Shown in pieces: positions 7,123-14,752 of a stretch of DNA of 32,216 nt. The translations under genes and the position numbers were made by a program. The notes under the pieces are model-generated. The model saw only the letters and a list, made by a program, of their open reading frames with translations, made no database searches and had not been told where the DNA came from. The stretch is from the NCBI GenBank assembly GCA_936943315.1, contig CAKZJM010000322.1:1-32216 (forward strand). The letters are read 5' to 3'. Numbering within the stretch: the stretch's first letter is position 1; each line of letters starts with the position of its first letter. The DNA comes from an uncultured Methylophilus sp. (GTDB lineage: Bacteria; Pseudomonadota; Gammaproteobacteria; Burkholderiales; Methylophilaceae).

Positions 7123-7821
7123 TTATTTTGTCACTTGCGGGAGCGGCTTTTTTCTTGCCAGGGCTGTGAGTGTCAAGGTTTTTGCAAATTCACGGCTACG
7201 CTGGATATGCCGTTTCATGGCGAGTTTGGCTTTGCCCTTATCCCGCTCTTTAATCAGCTGCAAAATCTCAAAATGCTCATTATAGGTGCGTTGACTGCGA
7301 TTATCGGAGTTAAGGTCGAGGCGGCGGATCACGCGGATGCGGTGATTGATGTTTTTTAATATCGCAGCCAATACCGGTTTGTCGCTGGCAATGGCCAGGC
7401 CGACATGAAAGGCCTCATCTTTACCGCCCAGGTCTACGCCGTCAGAGAGCTCCTGGTCATGCCTCTCTGGGTGCCAAGCGGCCATCATCCCTTCTATTTG
7501 CTTGTCGCTCATGGCATTGACTGCGGATTCCACGATCAGTAATTCGATGGCAATCCTCGCTTCATAATATTCCATCAGTTCATTGACATCCAGCTCGCGG
7601 ATAAAACAGCCCTGCTTGGGGCGTATGCTGACAAAGCCCTCTATTTCAAGGCGTTGCAGCGCCTGGCGGATAGGGGTGCGGCTGACATTAAACATTTCCG
7701 CCAGCACTTGCTCGGTGACACGTGACCCCGGATACAACTCAAAAGAAATGATTTTTTGCTTGAGTTGCGTATAAAGGGTATCGACGGTCGAGGGTTTGTC
7801 GGGTGCTTGTTTTCTGGACAT
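7123..7821 (-). CDS. GntR family transcriptional regulator, FadR/FCD subfamily (232 aa)
   Basis: An N-terminal winged helix (KQKIISFELYPGSRVTEQVL, then MFNVSRTPIRQALQRLEIEGF and the PKQGCFIREL wing) is followed by an all-helical FCD ligand domain beginning MEYYEARIAIELLIVESA. FCD regulators sense small carboxylates or related metabolites, often with a metal. I chose ATG 7821 (MSRKQAPDKP). A TTG at 7878 would add 19 residues with no family character. No clear ribosome binding site precedes the ATG. The gene heads the nitrogen cluster in the same direction, and the TTGTATACAA palindromes before both downstream transcripts make it their likely repressor. The sequence TTGTACGTATG just before and over its own start is a weaker look-alike and might allow autoregulation. 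Confidence 0.9.
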   Translation of the reverse strand: MSRKQAPDKPSTVDTLYTQLKQKIISFELYPGSRVTEQVLAEMFNVSRTPIRQALQRLEIEGFVSIRPKQGCFIRELDVNELMEYYEARIAIELLIVESAVNAMSDKQIEGMMAAWHPERHDQELSDGVDLGGKDEAFHVGLAIASDKPVLAAILKNINHRIRVIRRLDLNSDNRSQRTYNEHFEILQLIKERDKGKAKLAMKRHIQRSREFAKTLTLTALARKKPLPQVTK

Positions 7822-7960
7822 ACGTACAATTTGCCGGGAGAGACACTTTAAGATACTTGGATAACAGGCTTTCGGCAACCGTTCGCCTTTTTAAAAGCGG
7901 TCTTTGTTGCGTTTGCTCAAGTGAACACGGGCGATTAACCAATCTGAAAATTTCAATCCC

Positions 7961-8668
7961 TTAGCATTTTTCTGCCTGGCCTGAGTCCGCAGAAACAGGA
8001 TCGGCTGGTGAGGAGGTGACTGGCCACAGGTATTGACCATTGGTGACGCAAATAAAGTTTCCGGGTGTGTTTTCCATCACATAACCGCCAGTAAAGTCAC
8101 CAAACGATGGCAGCAATGTCATCTGCGGCTGGTGGTGAAAGCAAGGCAAGGTCAGGCGCTGCCTGCCTTTACCCTGTAGGCGGAAAGTCGGGTGAACATG
8201 ACCGGCCAGGACATGATGTGTGGGATGGGGTGCGGGCGTGTGCTGCAGGGCAAAGTTGCCCATGAGGTAAGGCTCGTCTACCGTTAGGATGTTTAAATTT
8301 GCGGGTGGATCCCCTGCGTGCTTGTCATGATTGCCGCGCACGAGAATGCATTGCAGCTGTGCATGTTGCGCCCGCCAGTGACTGAGTGCGGCGAGGGTGG
8401 CAGGCGCGTGCGATTTGGGTGCGTGCAAAAAATCACCTAAAAAAATCAGTTGTTGTGCGGGGTAGTGAGACAACAGCATGTTGAGGCGCTGCAGGTTGTG
8501 GCTGGTGGTGCCCTGGGGGACAGGCTGGCCCAGGGCGCGGTAGGCCGCTGCTTTGCCAAAATGAGCATCTGCAATCAGCAGCGCCTGTTGTTCTGGCCAG
8601 TAAATGGCTTTGTCGGCCAGTAGCAGTAACGTGCTGCTACCAATATGCAAAGGGTATTCGTTTCTCAT
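7961..8668 (-). CDS. pdeM: Ligase-associated DNA damage response endonuclease PdeM (235 aa)
   Basis: This is a calcineurin-like metallophosphoesterase with all metal motifs visible: Asp34/His36 in IADAHFGK, FLGDFLH near 76-82, RGNHDKH near 111-117 and AGHVHP near 155-160. It matches the PdeM family, the single-strand or 3'-processing nuclease that travels with a bacterial ATP-dependent ligase, an Lhr-like helicase and a metallo-beta-lactamase nuclease. It is the last gene of that cluster, 81 bases after the helicase stop. The C-terminal tail after about residue 215 is Pro/Ser-rich and probably disordered. The family members around it make the assignment firm. Its exact in vivo substrate is not known from sequence. 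Confidence 0.9.
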   Translation of the reverse strand: MRNEYPLHIGSSTLLLLADKAIYWPEQQALLIADAHFGKAAAYRALGQPVPQGTTSHNLQRLNMLLSHYPAQQLIFLGDFLHAPKSHAPATLAALSHWRAQHAQLQCILVRGNHDKHAGDPPANLNILTVDEPYLMGNFALQHTPAPHPTHHVLAGHVHPTFRLQGKGRQRLTLPCFHHQPQMTLLPSFGDFTGGYVMENTPGNFICVTNGQYLWPVTSSPADPVSADSGQAEKC

Positions 8669-8749
8669 GCAATGATTAAATCAACAATCTCTAATTCAGT
8701 TTCATTCGTCATACTGGCCTGCAGCCGATGTGGCTGGCCCATCGACAAC

Positions 8750-11500
8750 TCAAAATCCATGTCTAGCCTTGGGCGGAATGATGCTGGTCCGGCGTCGTTT
8801 TGTCTTTGCCCCATGTTGAGGGTCTGTTTCCATGGGTAAGCCCGTTTTACGTACACGTTCCCGCTTTGTATACACTTTTTCCTGCACATTGAATTTCGCC
8901 TGCGCAGTCACGGTTTCTGGGGGCGTATAGCCACCTTCGCCTGCTGCTTTTTCCAGATCTGCCACCATGCGCGCAATGCGGTCGGCGAGTTTTTCTGAGC
9001 TGCTGCTTTCGCGGAAGCGCTCTACCAGTAAGGGGAAGGCAAACGGTGTGGGCCTCTTGATTTGCATCAGTTGTAATTGCTTACTTTGCAGATGCTGCAA
9101 GGTGGCCGACAGGCGCTCGATGTCCAGCTCCTGTTGCAGTACTTCCTCCTGCGCCTGGGTCAGCAGTAAATTGTGGGGGTCATATTGACGGAATACATCA
9201 AAAAACAGGCTGGACGAGGCCTGCACTTGTCTGGCGCTTTTATGTGCGCCAGGGAATCCGGCAAAAACCAGCCCCGAAATCCGAGCGATTTCCCGGAAGC
9301 GTCTTTGTGCCAGTTCACCGGCATTCAGGCTGCCAATGACATCGGCCAATAGCTCTTCGGTGCTGAACATATCCTGTGTTAACAGGGCTTCCCAATCCAC
9401 CGGCGTGGCTGAAAGCAGTTCCAGGCCATAGTCATTCACCGCGATGGAAAAAGTGTTGGGCTGATGCTTGCCTGCCCGCCACGCAATCAAGCTGGCCAGG
9501 CCCAGGTGCACGCTACGCCCGGCATAAGGATAGAGAAACAGGTGCCAGCCTTCGCGCGATTGCATGGACTCTGCCAGCAGGTTGGTGTTGGTGGGCAGGG
9601 CGGACCAATCACTTTGCACTGTTAGCAAAGGTTTGATCATCTGCATTTCCGGCCCGTCAAAATGCCCATGGGCGGCGGCATCCATGCGCGCCACCATGGC
9701 ATTGGCCAGCTCGGTTGAGAGCGGCAGGCGGCCACCGTTCCAGCGCGGGACAGCGGCTTTTTTACTGGTGGCTTTACGGACAAAGGCTGTCATTTCATGC
9801 ACCCGCACCAGCTCGAGCAGGCGTCCGCCAAACAGGAAATGGTCGCCGGGTTTGAGCCGGGCAATAAAGTTTTCTTCTACCGAGCCCAGGCTTTTACCCG
9901 AGGCGCCTTTGCTCCAGAATTTCACCACCATGCTGGAGTCGCTCACAATAGTGCCCACGCTCATTCGATGGCGGCGCGCGAGGTGGGCATCCGGCACATG
10001 CCAGACACCGTGTTCATCGGGGATGGCGCGGCGGTAATCCGGGTAGGCTGTGAGCGACTCCCCGCCATGCCGCACAAACGCCAGTGCCCAGCGCCATTCG
10101 TCATCGGTTAAATGGCGGTAGGCATAACAGCTGCGCACTTCTGCCAGCAAGTCGTCTGCGGTAAACCCTCCGCCCAGCGCGATGGTCACCAGGTGCTGTA
10201 CCAGGACATCCAGCGGTTTTTGCGGGGATTCACGTGGCTCGACGTTGCGTGCCGCAATCGCATCCTGCGCCGCGACGGATTCGATCAGCTCCAGGCTGTG
10301 CGTGGGCACCACCGTCAGGCGTGAAGCGCGTCCGGGCGCATGGCCGGAACGGCCAGCACGTTGCATCAAGCGGGCGACGCCTTTGGGTGAGCCAATCTGC
10401 AATACCCGCTCCACCGGCAGAAAGTCGACGCCAAGATCCAGGCTGGAAGTACACACCACCGCCTTGAGTGTGCCTTCTTTGAGTCCATTTTCTACCCATT
10501 CACGCGCGTGTCTATCCAGCGAGCCATGATGCAGTGCAATCAACCCGGCCCAATCCGGGCGCGCTTCGAGCAAAGCCTGGTACCAGATCTCGCATTGCGA
10601 GCGGGTATTGGTGAAAATCAGGCTGTTCGGGCTGGCTTCGACTTCAGCAACCACTTGCGGCAGCATGCGTAAGCCCAGGTGACCTGCCCACGGGAAACGC
10701 TCTATGCCAGGCGGCAACAGGGTATCTATGATCAGGTGCTTTGCCAGCTTGCCTTGCACCAGTACCGCATTGGAGTTATTGGGAACCAGCACCTCCATAG
10801 CGTGGTGCAAATTACCCAGCGTGGCCGACAGGCCCCAGGTAATTAAGTCTGGCTGCCAGCGCCGTAGCCTTGCCAGCGCCAGTTGCAGCTGTACACCACG
10901 CTTGTTGCCTATCAGTTCGTGCCACTCATCGACCACCACCATTTTCAGGCTGGCAAACGTGTCGGCGGCATCTGGCCTGGTCAGCAACAGCGTCAGGCTT
11001 TCCGGCGTGGTGATGAGCGTGGTTGGCAATCGTTTCGATTGCCGGGTGCGCTCAGCACTATTGGTATCCCCGGTACGTAATCCGATGCTCCAATTAAGAT
11101 TGAGTTCATTGACGGGGGCATGGAGGGCGCGTTCAGTATCAGCGGCCAGGGCGCGCATGGGCGTAATCCATAACACCGTCAGTGCTTGCGTCACCGGCTT
11201 GCGCCTGGCAGAGCTTACCTCAGCTGTTTTTTTAGCCGCGACCGATGAGGGTTTTTTTAAGGCAAACCGTTCTATGGCGGCCATCCATACGGCATAGGTT
11301 TTACCGGCGCCGGTCGTGGCATGCAGCATGCCGGACTGGCCGCGTGCGACCGCCTGCCAGACCTGTAGCTGGAATGGGAAAGGCTGCCATTGATGCGCAG
11401 CAAACCACTGGCGGCTTAAAGAGAACTCCTCACTGGCTGAGGAGGTGGCCGCGTCCGTGGGTAGCGTAGAGTCGGATGATATTTGCAAGTCCATGGTCAT
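8750..11500 (-). CDS. Ligase-associated Lhr-like DEXH-box helicase (916 aa)
   Basis: This is an SF2 helicase of the Lhr type associated with DNA ligase. Visible motifs are Walker A ATTGAGKT (about 61-68), the Ia segment [15 protein letters not shown] (191-194), GLSATLG (223-229) and motif [15 protein letters not shown]. The large C-terminal half, with the Lhr-core winged-helix region, matches the family's usual length. The last 70 residues are basic and unstructured-looking. The start ATG at 11500 overlaps the ligase stop by 4 bases (ATGA), so translation is probably coupled. A second ATG at 11494 is possible. It should act with the ligase, exonuclease and PdeM in a DNA repair pathway that is still poorly defined. 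Confidence 0.93.
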   Translation of the reverse strand: MTMDLQISSDSTLPTDAATSSASEEFSLSRQWFAAHQWQPFPFQLQVWQAVARGQSGMLHATTGAGKTYAVWMAAIERFALKKPSSVAAKKTAEVSSARRKPVTQALTVLWITPMRALAADTERALHAPVNELNLNWSIGLRTGDTNSAERTRQSKRLPTTLITTPESLTLLLTRPDAADTFASLKMVVVDEWHELIGNKRGVQLQLALARLRRWQPDLITWGLSATLGNLHHAMEVLVPNNSNAVLVQGKLAKHLIIDTLLPPGIERFPWAGHLGLRMLPQVVAEVEASPNSLIFTNTRSQCEIWYQALLEARPDWAGLIALHHGSLDRHAREWVENGLKEGTLKAVVCTSSLDLGVDFLPVERVLQIGSPKGVARLMQRAGRSGHAPGRASRLTVVPTHSLELIESVAAQDAIAARNVEPRESPQKPLDVLVQHLVTIALGGGFTADDLLAEVRSCYAYRHLTDDEWRWALAFVRHGGESLTAYPDYRRAIPDEHGVWHVPDAHLARRHRMSVGTIVSDSSMVVKFWSKGASGKSLGSVEENFIARLKPGDHFLFGGRLLELVRVHEMTAFVRKATSKKAAVPRWNGGRLPLSTELANAMVARMDAAAHGHFDGPEMQMIKPLLTVQSDWSALPTNTNLLAESMQSREGWHLFLYPYAGRSVHLGLASLIAWRAGKHQPNTFSIAVNDYGLELLSATPVDWEALLTQDMFSTEELLADVIGSLNAGELAQRRFREIARISGLVFAGFPGAHKSARQVQASSSLFFDVFRQYDPHNLLLTQAQEEVLQQELDIERLSATLQHLQSKQLQLMQIKRPTPFAFPLLVERFRESSSSEKLADRIARMVADLEKAAGEGGYTPPETVTAQAKFNVQEKVYTKRERVRKTGLPMETDPQHGAKTKRRRTSIIPPKARHGF

Positions 11501-13206
11501 GCTGCATCCTTGCTATCCGCGCGGGAAGCTTGTGGTAATAATGCCTGCAAGGTTTGCAAGGTGTCAGCCTCAGCCACAGGCTTGTCTTGCCGCCAGCGCA
11601 ACATGCGCGGAAAGCGCACAGCAATGCCGCTTTTATGGCGACTGCTCAGTGCAATCCCTTCAAAACCTAACTCAAACACCATGGTCGGTGTCACGCTGCG
11701 CACCGGGCCAAATTTCTCTATGGTCGTTTTGCGGATAATCGCATCCACTTCGCGCATTTCAGCGTCGGTTAAGCCTGAGTAAGCCTTGGCGAAAGGCACC
11801 AGTTTGCGCTCCGGGTTGTCTTCGGGGCTATCCCATACTGCAAATGTGTAATCGGTATACAAGCTGGCGCGACGGCCATGGCCGGTCTGGGCGTAAATGA
11901 GCACGGCATCGGCGGTATATGGGTCTATTTTCCATTTCCACCAGACGCCGACATCTTTGGTGCGGCCAACGCCATAGTGCGCGTCCTTGCGCTTGAGCAT
12001 AAAGCCTTCCACGCCCAGACTGCGCGAAGCTTCGCGCTGCTTATCCAGGTCTTGCCAGCTGGCACCTGTGAGCAGCGGGGAGAGTTGCAACTGGGATTGA
12101 CCACAAGCCTCCACCACTTTTTCCAGCTGTGCGCGCCTTGCAGATTGAGGTTGCGTACGCCAGTCTGCGCCTTGCCACTCCAGCAGGTCGTAGGCCAGGA
12201 TCACCACTGGCAGGCTTTGCAGAATTTTGGGCGTAAGGGTTTTGCGGCCGATGCGCTGTTGCAGCAAGGCAAATGGCTGAACTTGTCCTTGTGTGCTTTG
12301 AGGCCTGATCTCAGCGTCTGACGCAGGTTTCCACACCACCAGCTCGCCATCAAGCACGGTGCCATCCGGCAAGCTGTCAGTGAGTACCTGTAGTTCAGGA
12401 AAACGGTCAGTGACCAGTTCTTCGCCGCGTGACCACACCCACAACTGGCCATCACGCTTGACCAGTTGCGCGCGTATGCCGTCCCACTTCCATTCTACCT
12501 GCCATCGCTCGGGGCTGCCGATGGTCGCTTCGAATGCATCAGTTGCCAGCTGTAAAGGATGCGCCAGGAAAAACGGGTAGGGCTGGCCTTCGCTACGTTC
12601 ATCGCCTTCTTCACTCACCGGGGCCACCAGTTGCTGGTAGTGCGCCGCGGTGGGCCGGGCCGAGAGGTCGGTATAGCCGACCAGGCGCTGCGCAATGCGT
12701 TTTGCATCGACGCCCGCGACTGCAGCCAGCGCACGTGTGACCAGCAAGCGCGACACGCCGACGCGGAAACTGCCGGTAATCAGTTTGATACACACCAGTT
12801 TGCTCCGTTGATCCAGTTGCTGTAACAACGGGGTGAGTTGCTGCGCCAAGGCTTCAGGGGGCAAGCCTCGCAGGGGTAACAGTTTGTGTTCTACCCAGGT
12901 GCTGAGCCCTTCCTGCGAAGTGTGCGCCGAGGTGGGCAGCAGCAAGGCCATGGTTTCGGCCAGGTCACCCACCGCATGGTAGCTTTCTTCAAACAACCAT
13001 TCGGGCAGGCCTGCGAGCGTCAATGTCAATTCGCGTAACGATTTGGTGGGCACCAGTTGGCGCGGGCGGCCACCGGCCAGAAAATAAACGGCCCAGGCCG
13101 CATCTTCGGCCGGACTCACCAAAAAGTAATCGCGCAATGCCGCCAGCTTGGCATTACTGCTGGTGGTGGCATCCAGTTGGTGATACAGGTCGGCAAAGGC
13201 TTTCAA
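11497..13206 (-). CDS. ATP-dependent DNA ligase, repair-associated (569 aa)
   Basis: This is a nucleotidyltransferase-type DNA ligase. An N-terminal DNA-binding helical domain spans about 1-205. The adenylation motif follows, with active Lys240 in EWKWDGIR, then motif III (LDGELVVW), motif IV (EGFMLKRKD) and motif V (WWKWKIDP), and a C-terminal OB domain from about 440. It is the bacterial LigB/LigC-like ATP ligase of the ligase-associated damage-response cluster, not the NAD-dependent LigA needed for replication. It overlaps the exonuclease gene upstream and the helicase gene downstream by 4 bases each, a tightly coupled unit. The bacterial type is in line with lesion or gap repair. Confidence 0.93.
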   Translation of the reverse strand: MKAFADLYHQLDATTSSNAKLAALRDYFLVSPAEDAAWAVYFLAGGRPRQLVPTKSLRELTLTLAGLPEWLFEESYHAVGDLAETMALLLPTSAHTSQEGLSTWVEHKLLPLRGLPPEALAQQLTPLLQQLDQRSKLVCIKLITGSFRVGVSRLLVTRALAAVAGVDAKRIAQRLVGYTDLSARPTAAHYQQLVAPVSEEGDERSEGQPYPFFLAHPLQLATDAFEATIGSPERWQVEWKWDGIRAQLVKRDGQLWVWSRGEELVTDRFPELQVLTDSLPDGTVLDGELVVWKPASDAEIRPQSTQGQVQPFALLQQRIGRKTLTPKILQSLPVVILAYDLLEWQGADWRTQPQSARRAQLEKVVEACGQSQLQLSPLLTGASWQDLDKQREASRSLGVEGFMLKRKDAHYGVGRTKDVGVWWKWKIDPYTADAVLIYAQTGHGRRASLYTDYTFAVWDSPEDNPERKLVPFAKAYSGLTDAEMREVDAIIRKTTIEKFGPVRSVTPTMVFELGFEGIALSSRHKSGIAVRFPRMLRWRQDKPVAEADTLQTLQALLPQASRADSKDAA

Positions 13207-14309
13207 ACCGTCCCCTTTGCCATGGGTACATGCGGACTGCCTTCGGCGTCTGGGGGCAAGGTAGCCTCGGCTGGCAGCGCAGTGTCTGGAGGGGATTCAG
13301 AGGCTAGGTCAGTTTCCGCCTCGGCAGCTTCTTCACCATATTCAGTGACAAACGCTTGCGCATCCAGGCCTTGTTCACTTAACCAGCGCACCATGGGGTG
13401 CACCTGACCATGGGTGACAAATACGCGCTGCGCACCACTGGCCTCGATGGCGGTTTGCAGGCCGGGCCAGTCGGCATGGTCAGACAGGATAAAGCCGCGG
13501 TCCACCCCTCGGCGCCTGCGCGTGCCGCGTAACTGCATCCAGCCGCTGGCAAACGCGTCCGAGTAATCACCAAAGCGTTTTATCCACGGCGTGCCCTGCG
13601 CCGAAGGCGGTGCCAGCACAAGGCTTTTGGCTATCAATGATTTATCCTGTATTTCACTGACCATTTGCGTGGGCGGCAGCTTCACGCCTGCTTCGCGATA
13701 CACCTTGTTTAAAGGCTCGACTGCACCATGAACCAGGATAGGGCCAATGGTCGGGTTGAGCCCTGATAAGATGCGCTGTGCTTTGCCAAAGGCATAGCAA
13801 AAGAGCACGCTGGCGCGATGATTGTCGGCATTGCTTTGCCACCAGCGGTTGATGTCGGCAAAAATCTCATCTTGCGGCTGCCACTGGTAAATGGGCAGGC
13901 CAAACGTAGACTCAGTAATAAAGGTATGGCAGCGCACGCTTTCAAACGGTGCGCAGGTGCCGTCAGGCTCCACTTTGTAATCACCCGATGCCACCCATAC
14001 TTCACCTTTGTATTCCAGGCGCACCTGGGCAGACCCAAGCACATGCCCGGCCGGGTGCAGGCTCAATGTCACACCATGATGATTGATGCGTTCGCCATAC
14101 TCCAGTGTTTGCAGGGGGATGTCTGCGCCCAGCCGTTTGCGCAAAATACCTTCACCGGGGGCGGCAGCCAGGTAATGCTGATGACCTGTTCGCGCGTGGT
14201 CGCCATGCCCATGTGTGATCACGGCGCGATCCACCTGCCGCCACGGGTCTATATAAAAATCGCCAGGGGGACAATAAAGGCCCTCCGGGCGCGCGACGAC
14301 GAGTTCCAT
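13203..14309 (-). CDS. Ligase-associated exonuclease, metallo-beta-lactamase fold (368 aa)
   Basis: This is a metallo-beta-lactamase/beta-CASP-like nuclease of the ligase-associated family. The metal motif HGHGDHA lies at 33-39, the second-histidine motif HPAGHVLGSAQ near 85-95, then SGDYK, TESTFGLP and ILSDHADWPG, with a terminal VFVTHGQ. It is the first gene of the exonuclease-ligase-helicase-PdeM series and overlaps the ligase ATG by 4 bases. From about residue 327 it carries a roughly 40-residue Glu/Ala/Pro-rich tail not needed for the fold, which looks disordered. No LexA-like box is apparent upstream. The function, 3' or 5' end trimming before ligation, is inferred from the family. Confidence 0.9.
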   Translation of the reverse strand: MELVVARPEGLYCPPGDFYIDPWRQVDRAVITHGHGDHARTGHQHYLAAAPGEGILRKRLGADIPLQTLEYGERINHHGVTLSLHPAGHVLGSAQVRLEYKGEVWVASGDYKVEPDGTCAPFESVRCHTFITESTFGLPIYQWQPQDEIFADINRWWQSNADNHRASVLFCYAFGKAQRILSGLNPTIGPILVHGAVEPLNKVYREAGVKLPPTQMVSEIQDKSLIAKSLVLAPPSAQGTPWIKRFGDYSDAFASGWMQLRGTRRRRGVDRGFILSDHADWPGLQTAIEASGAQRVFVTHGQVHPMVRWLSEQGLDAQAFVTEYGEEAAEAETDLASESPPDTALPAEATLPPDAEGSPHVPMAKGTV

Positions 14310-14752
14310 GCGTTAAATCCAAATTGATGATTAAGCCTGTCGTTGTGACATTGAAAACAGAATTTCATTCTGTGCCTGACATAAAAAGTAGCAACGACCC
14401 GGCTGTAGGCGCGAATCGGGGAACTCAAGTGGCGCAGGCAATGTGTCCTGTGTCTGTCTGATTGGTATTGTTAGCAGGGCCCCGGCAATATTTTTAGCGC
14501 ACCTGACTAAAGTACTGCCTGTGTTTGACGAAATTAAGGTCAAGGTTTAAAAACTGGTGCAACGTCAAGCATCCATCCGCATCAATGCTAGGGTTGATGC
14601 GTTTTTTGCGGGCAACTGTACCCTAAAAATTCAGCGTTTCTGTATCTGGTTTCCTTTTGTTAACTTGCCTACCATGGCATTCATCATGATTCCGCATTCC
14701 GTTGGCGGGGCGTTTGCCAAGCCTGCCAACCGAGTGCTCACCAGTAGGATAT
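14310..14752. other. Divergent intergenic region with possible promoter and orphan terminator
   Basis: About 440 bases separate the repair cluster (leftward) and the molybdoenzyme gene (rightward). On the plus strand a TTGACG (14525-14530) is followed, about 16-17 bases on, by an A/T-rich TTAAAA (14547-14552) that could be a promoter. A strong intrinsic terminator lies just after it at 14578-14607. No open frame here looks coding. The region may encode a short leader RNA or small RNA. Confidence 0.45.
14578..14607 (+). terminator. Intrinsic terminator (or attenuator) upstream of the formate dehydrogenase-like genes
   Basis: CGCATCAA (14578-14585) pairs perfectly with TTGATGCG (14594-14601), with an 8-base loop, directly followed by six T residues (14602-14607). 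Polarity is plus-strand only, since the reverse complement has no T-run. No plus-strand gene ends here, so it should terminate a short RNA started within the intergenic region. It could be either an sRNA end or a leader attenuator of the downstream gene. An extra GCATC at 14569-14573 could form an alternative pairing with GATGC. Confidence 0.7.

Noticed and set aside
8866-8875. TTGTATACAC, a near match to the GntR operator
   Set aside because: It lies deep inside the helicase coding sequence, not in a promoter region. A single 9/10 match is expected by chance.
9564-10037. Long open frame on the plus strand opposite the helicase
   Set aside because: It mirrors codon bias of the real gene, has no family motif or ribosome binding site and overlaps a well-supported coding region.
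14338-14365. CTGT...ACAG arrangement suggesting a LexA box before the repair cluster
   Set aside because: The spacing between CTGT and ACAG is far longer than the 8 bases of a LexA site, so SOS control is not supported.
14460-14607. Molybdenum cofactor riboswitch before the molybdoenzyme gene
   Set aside because: Only a terminator hairpin is visible. The leader before it is too short and does not show the conserved Moco RNA pairing pattern I know.
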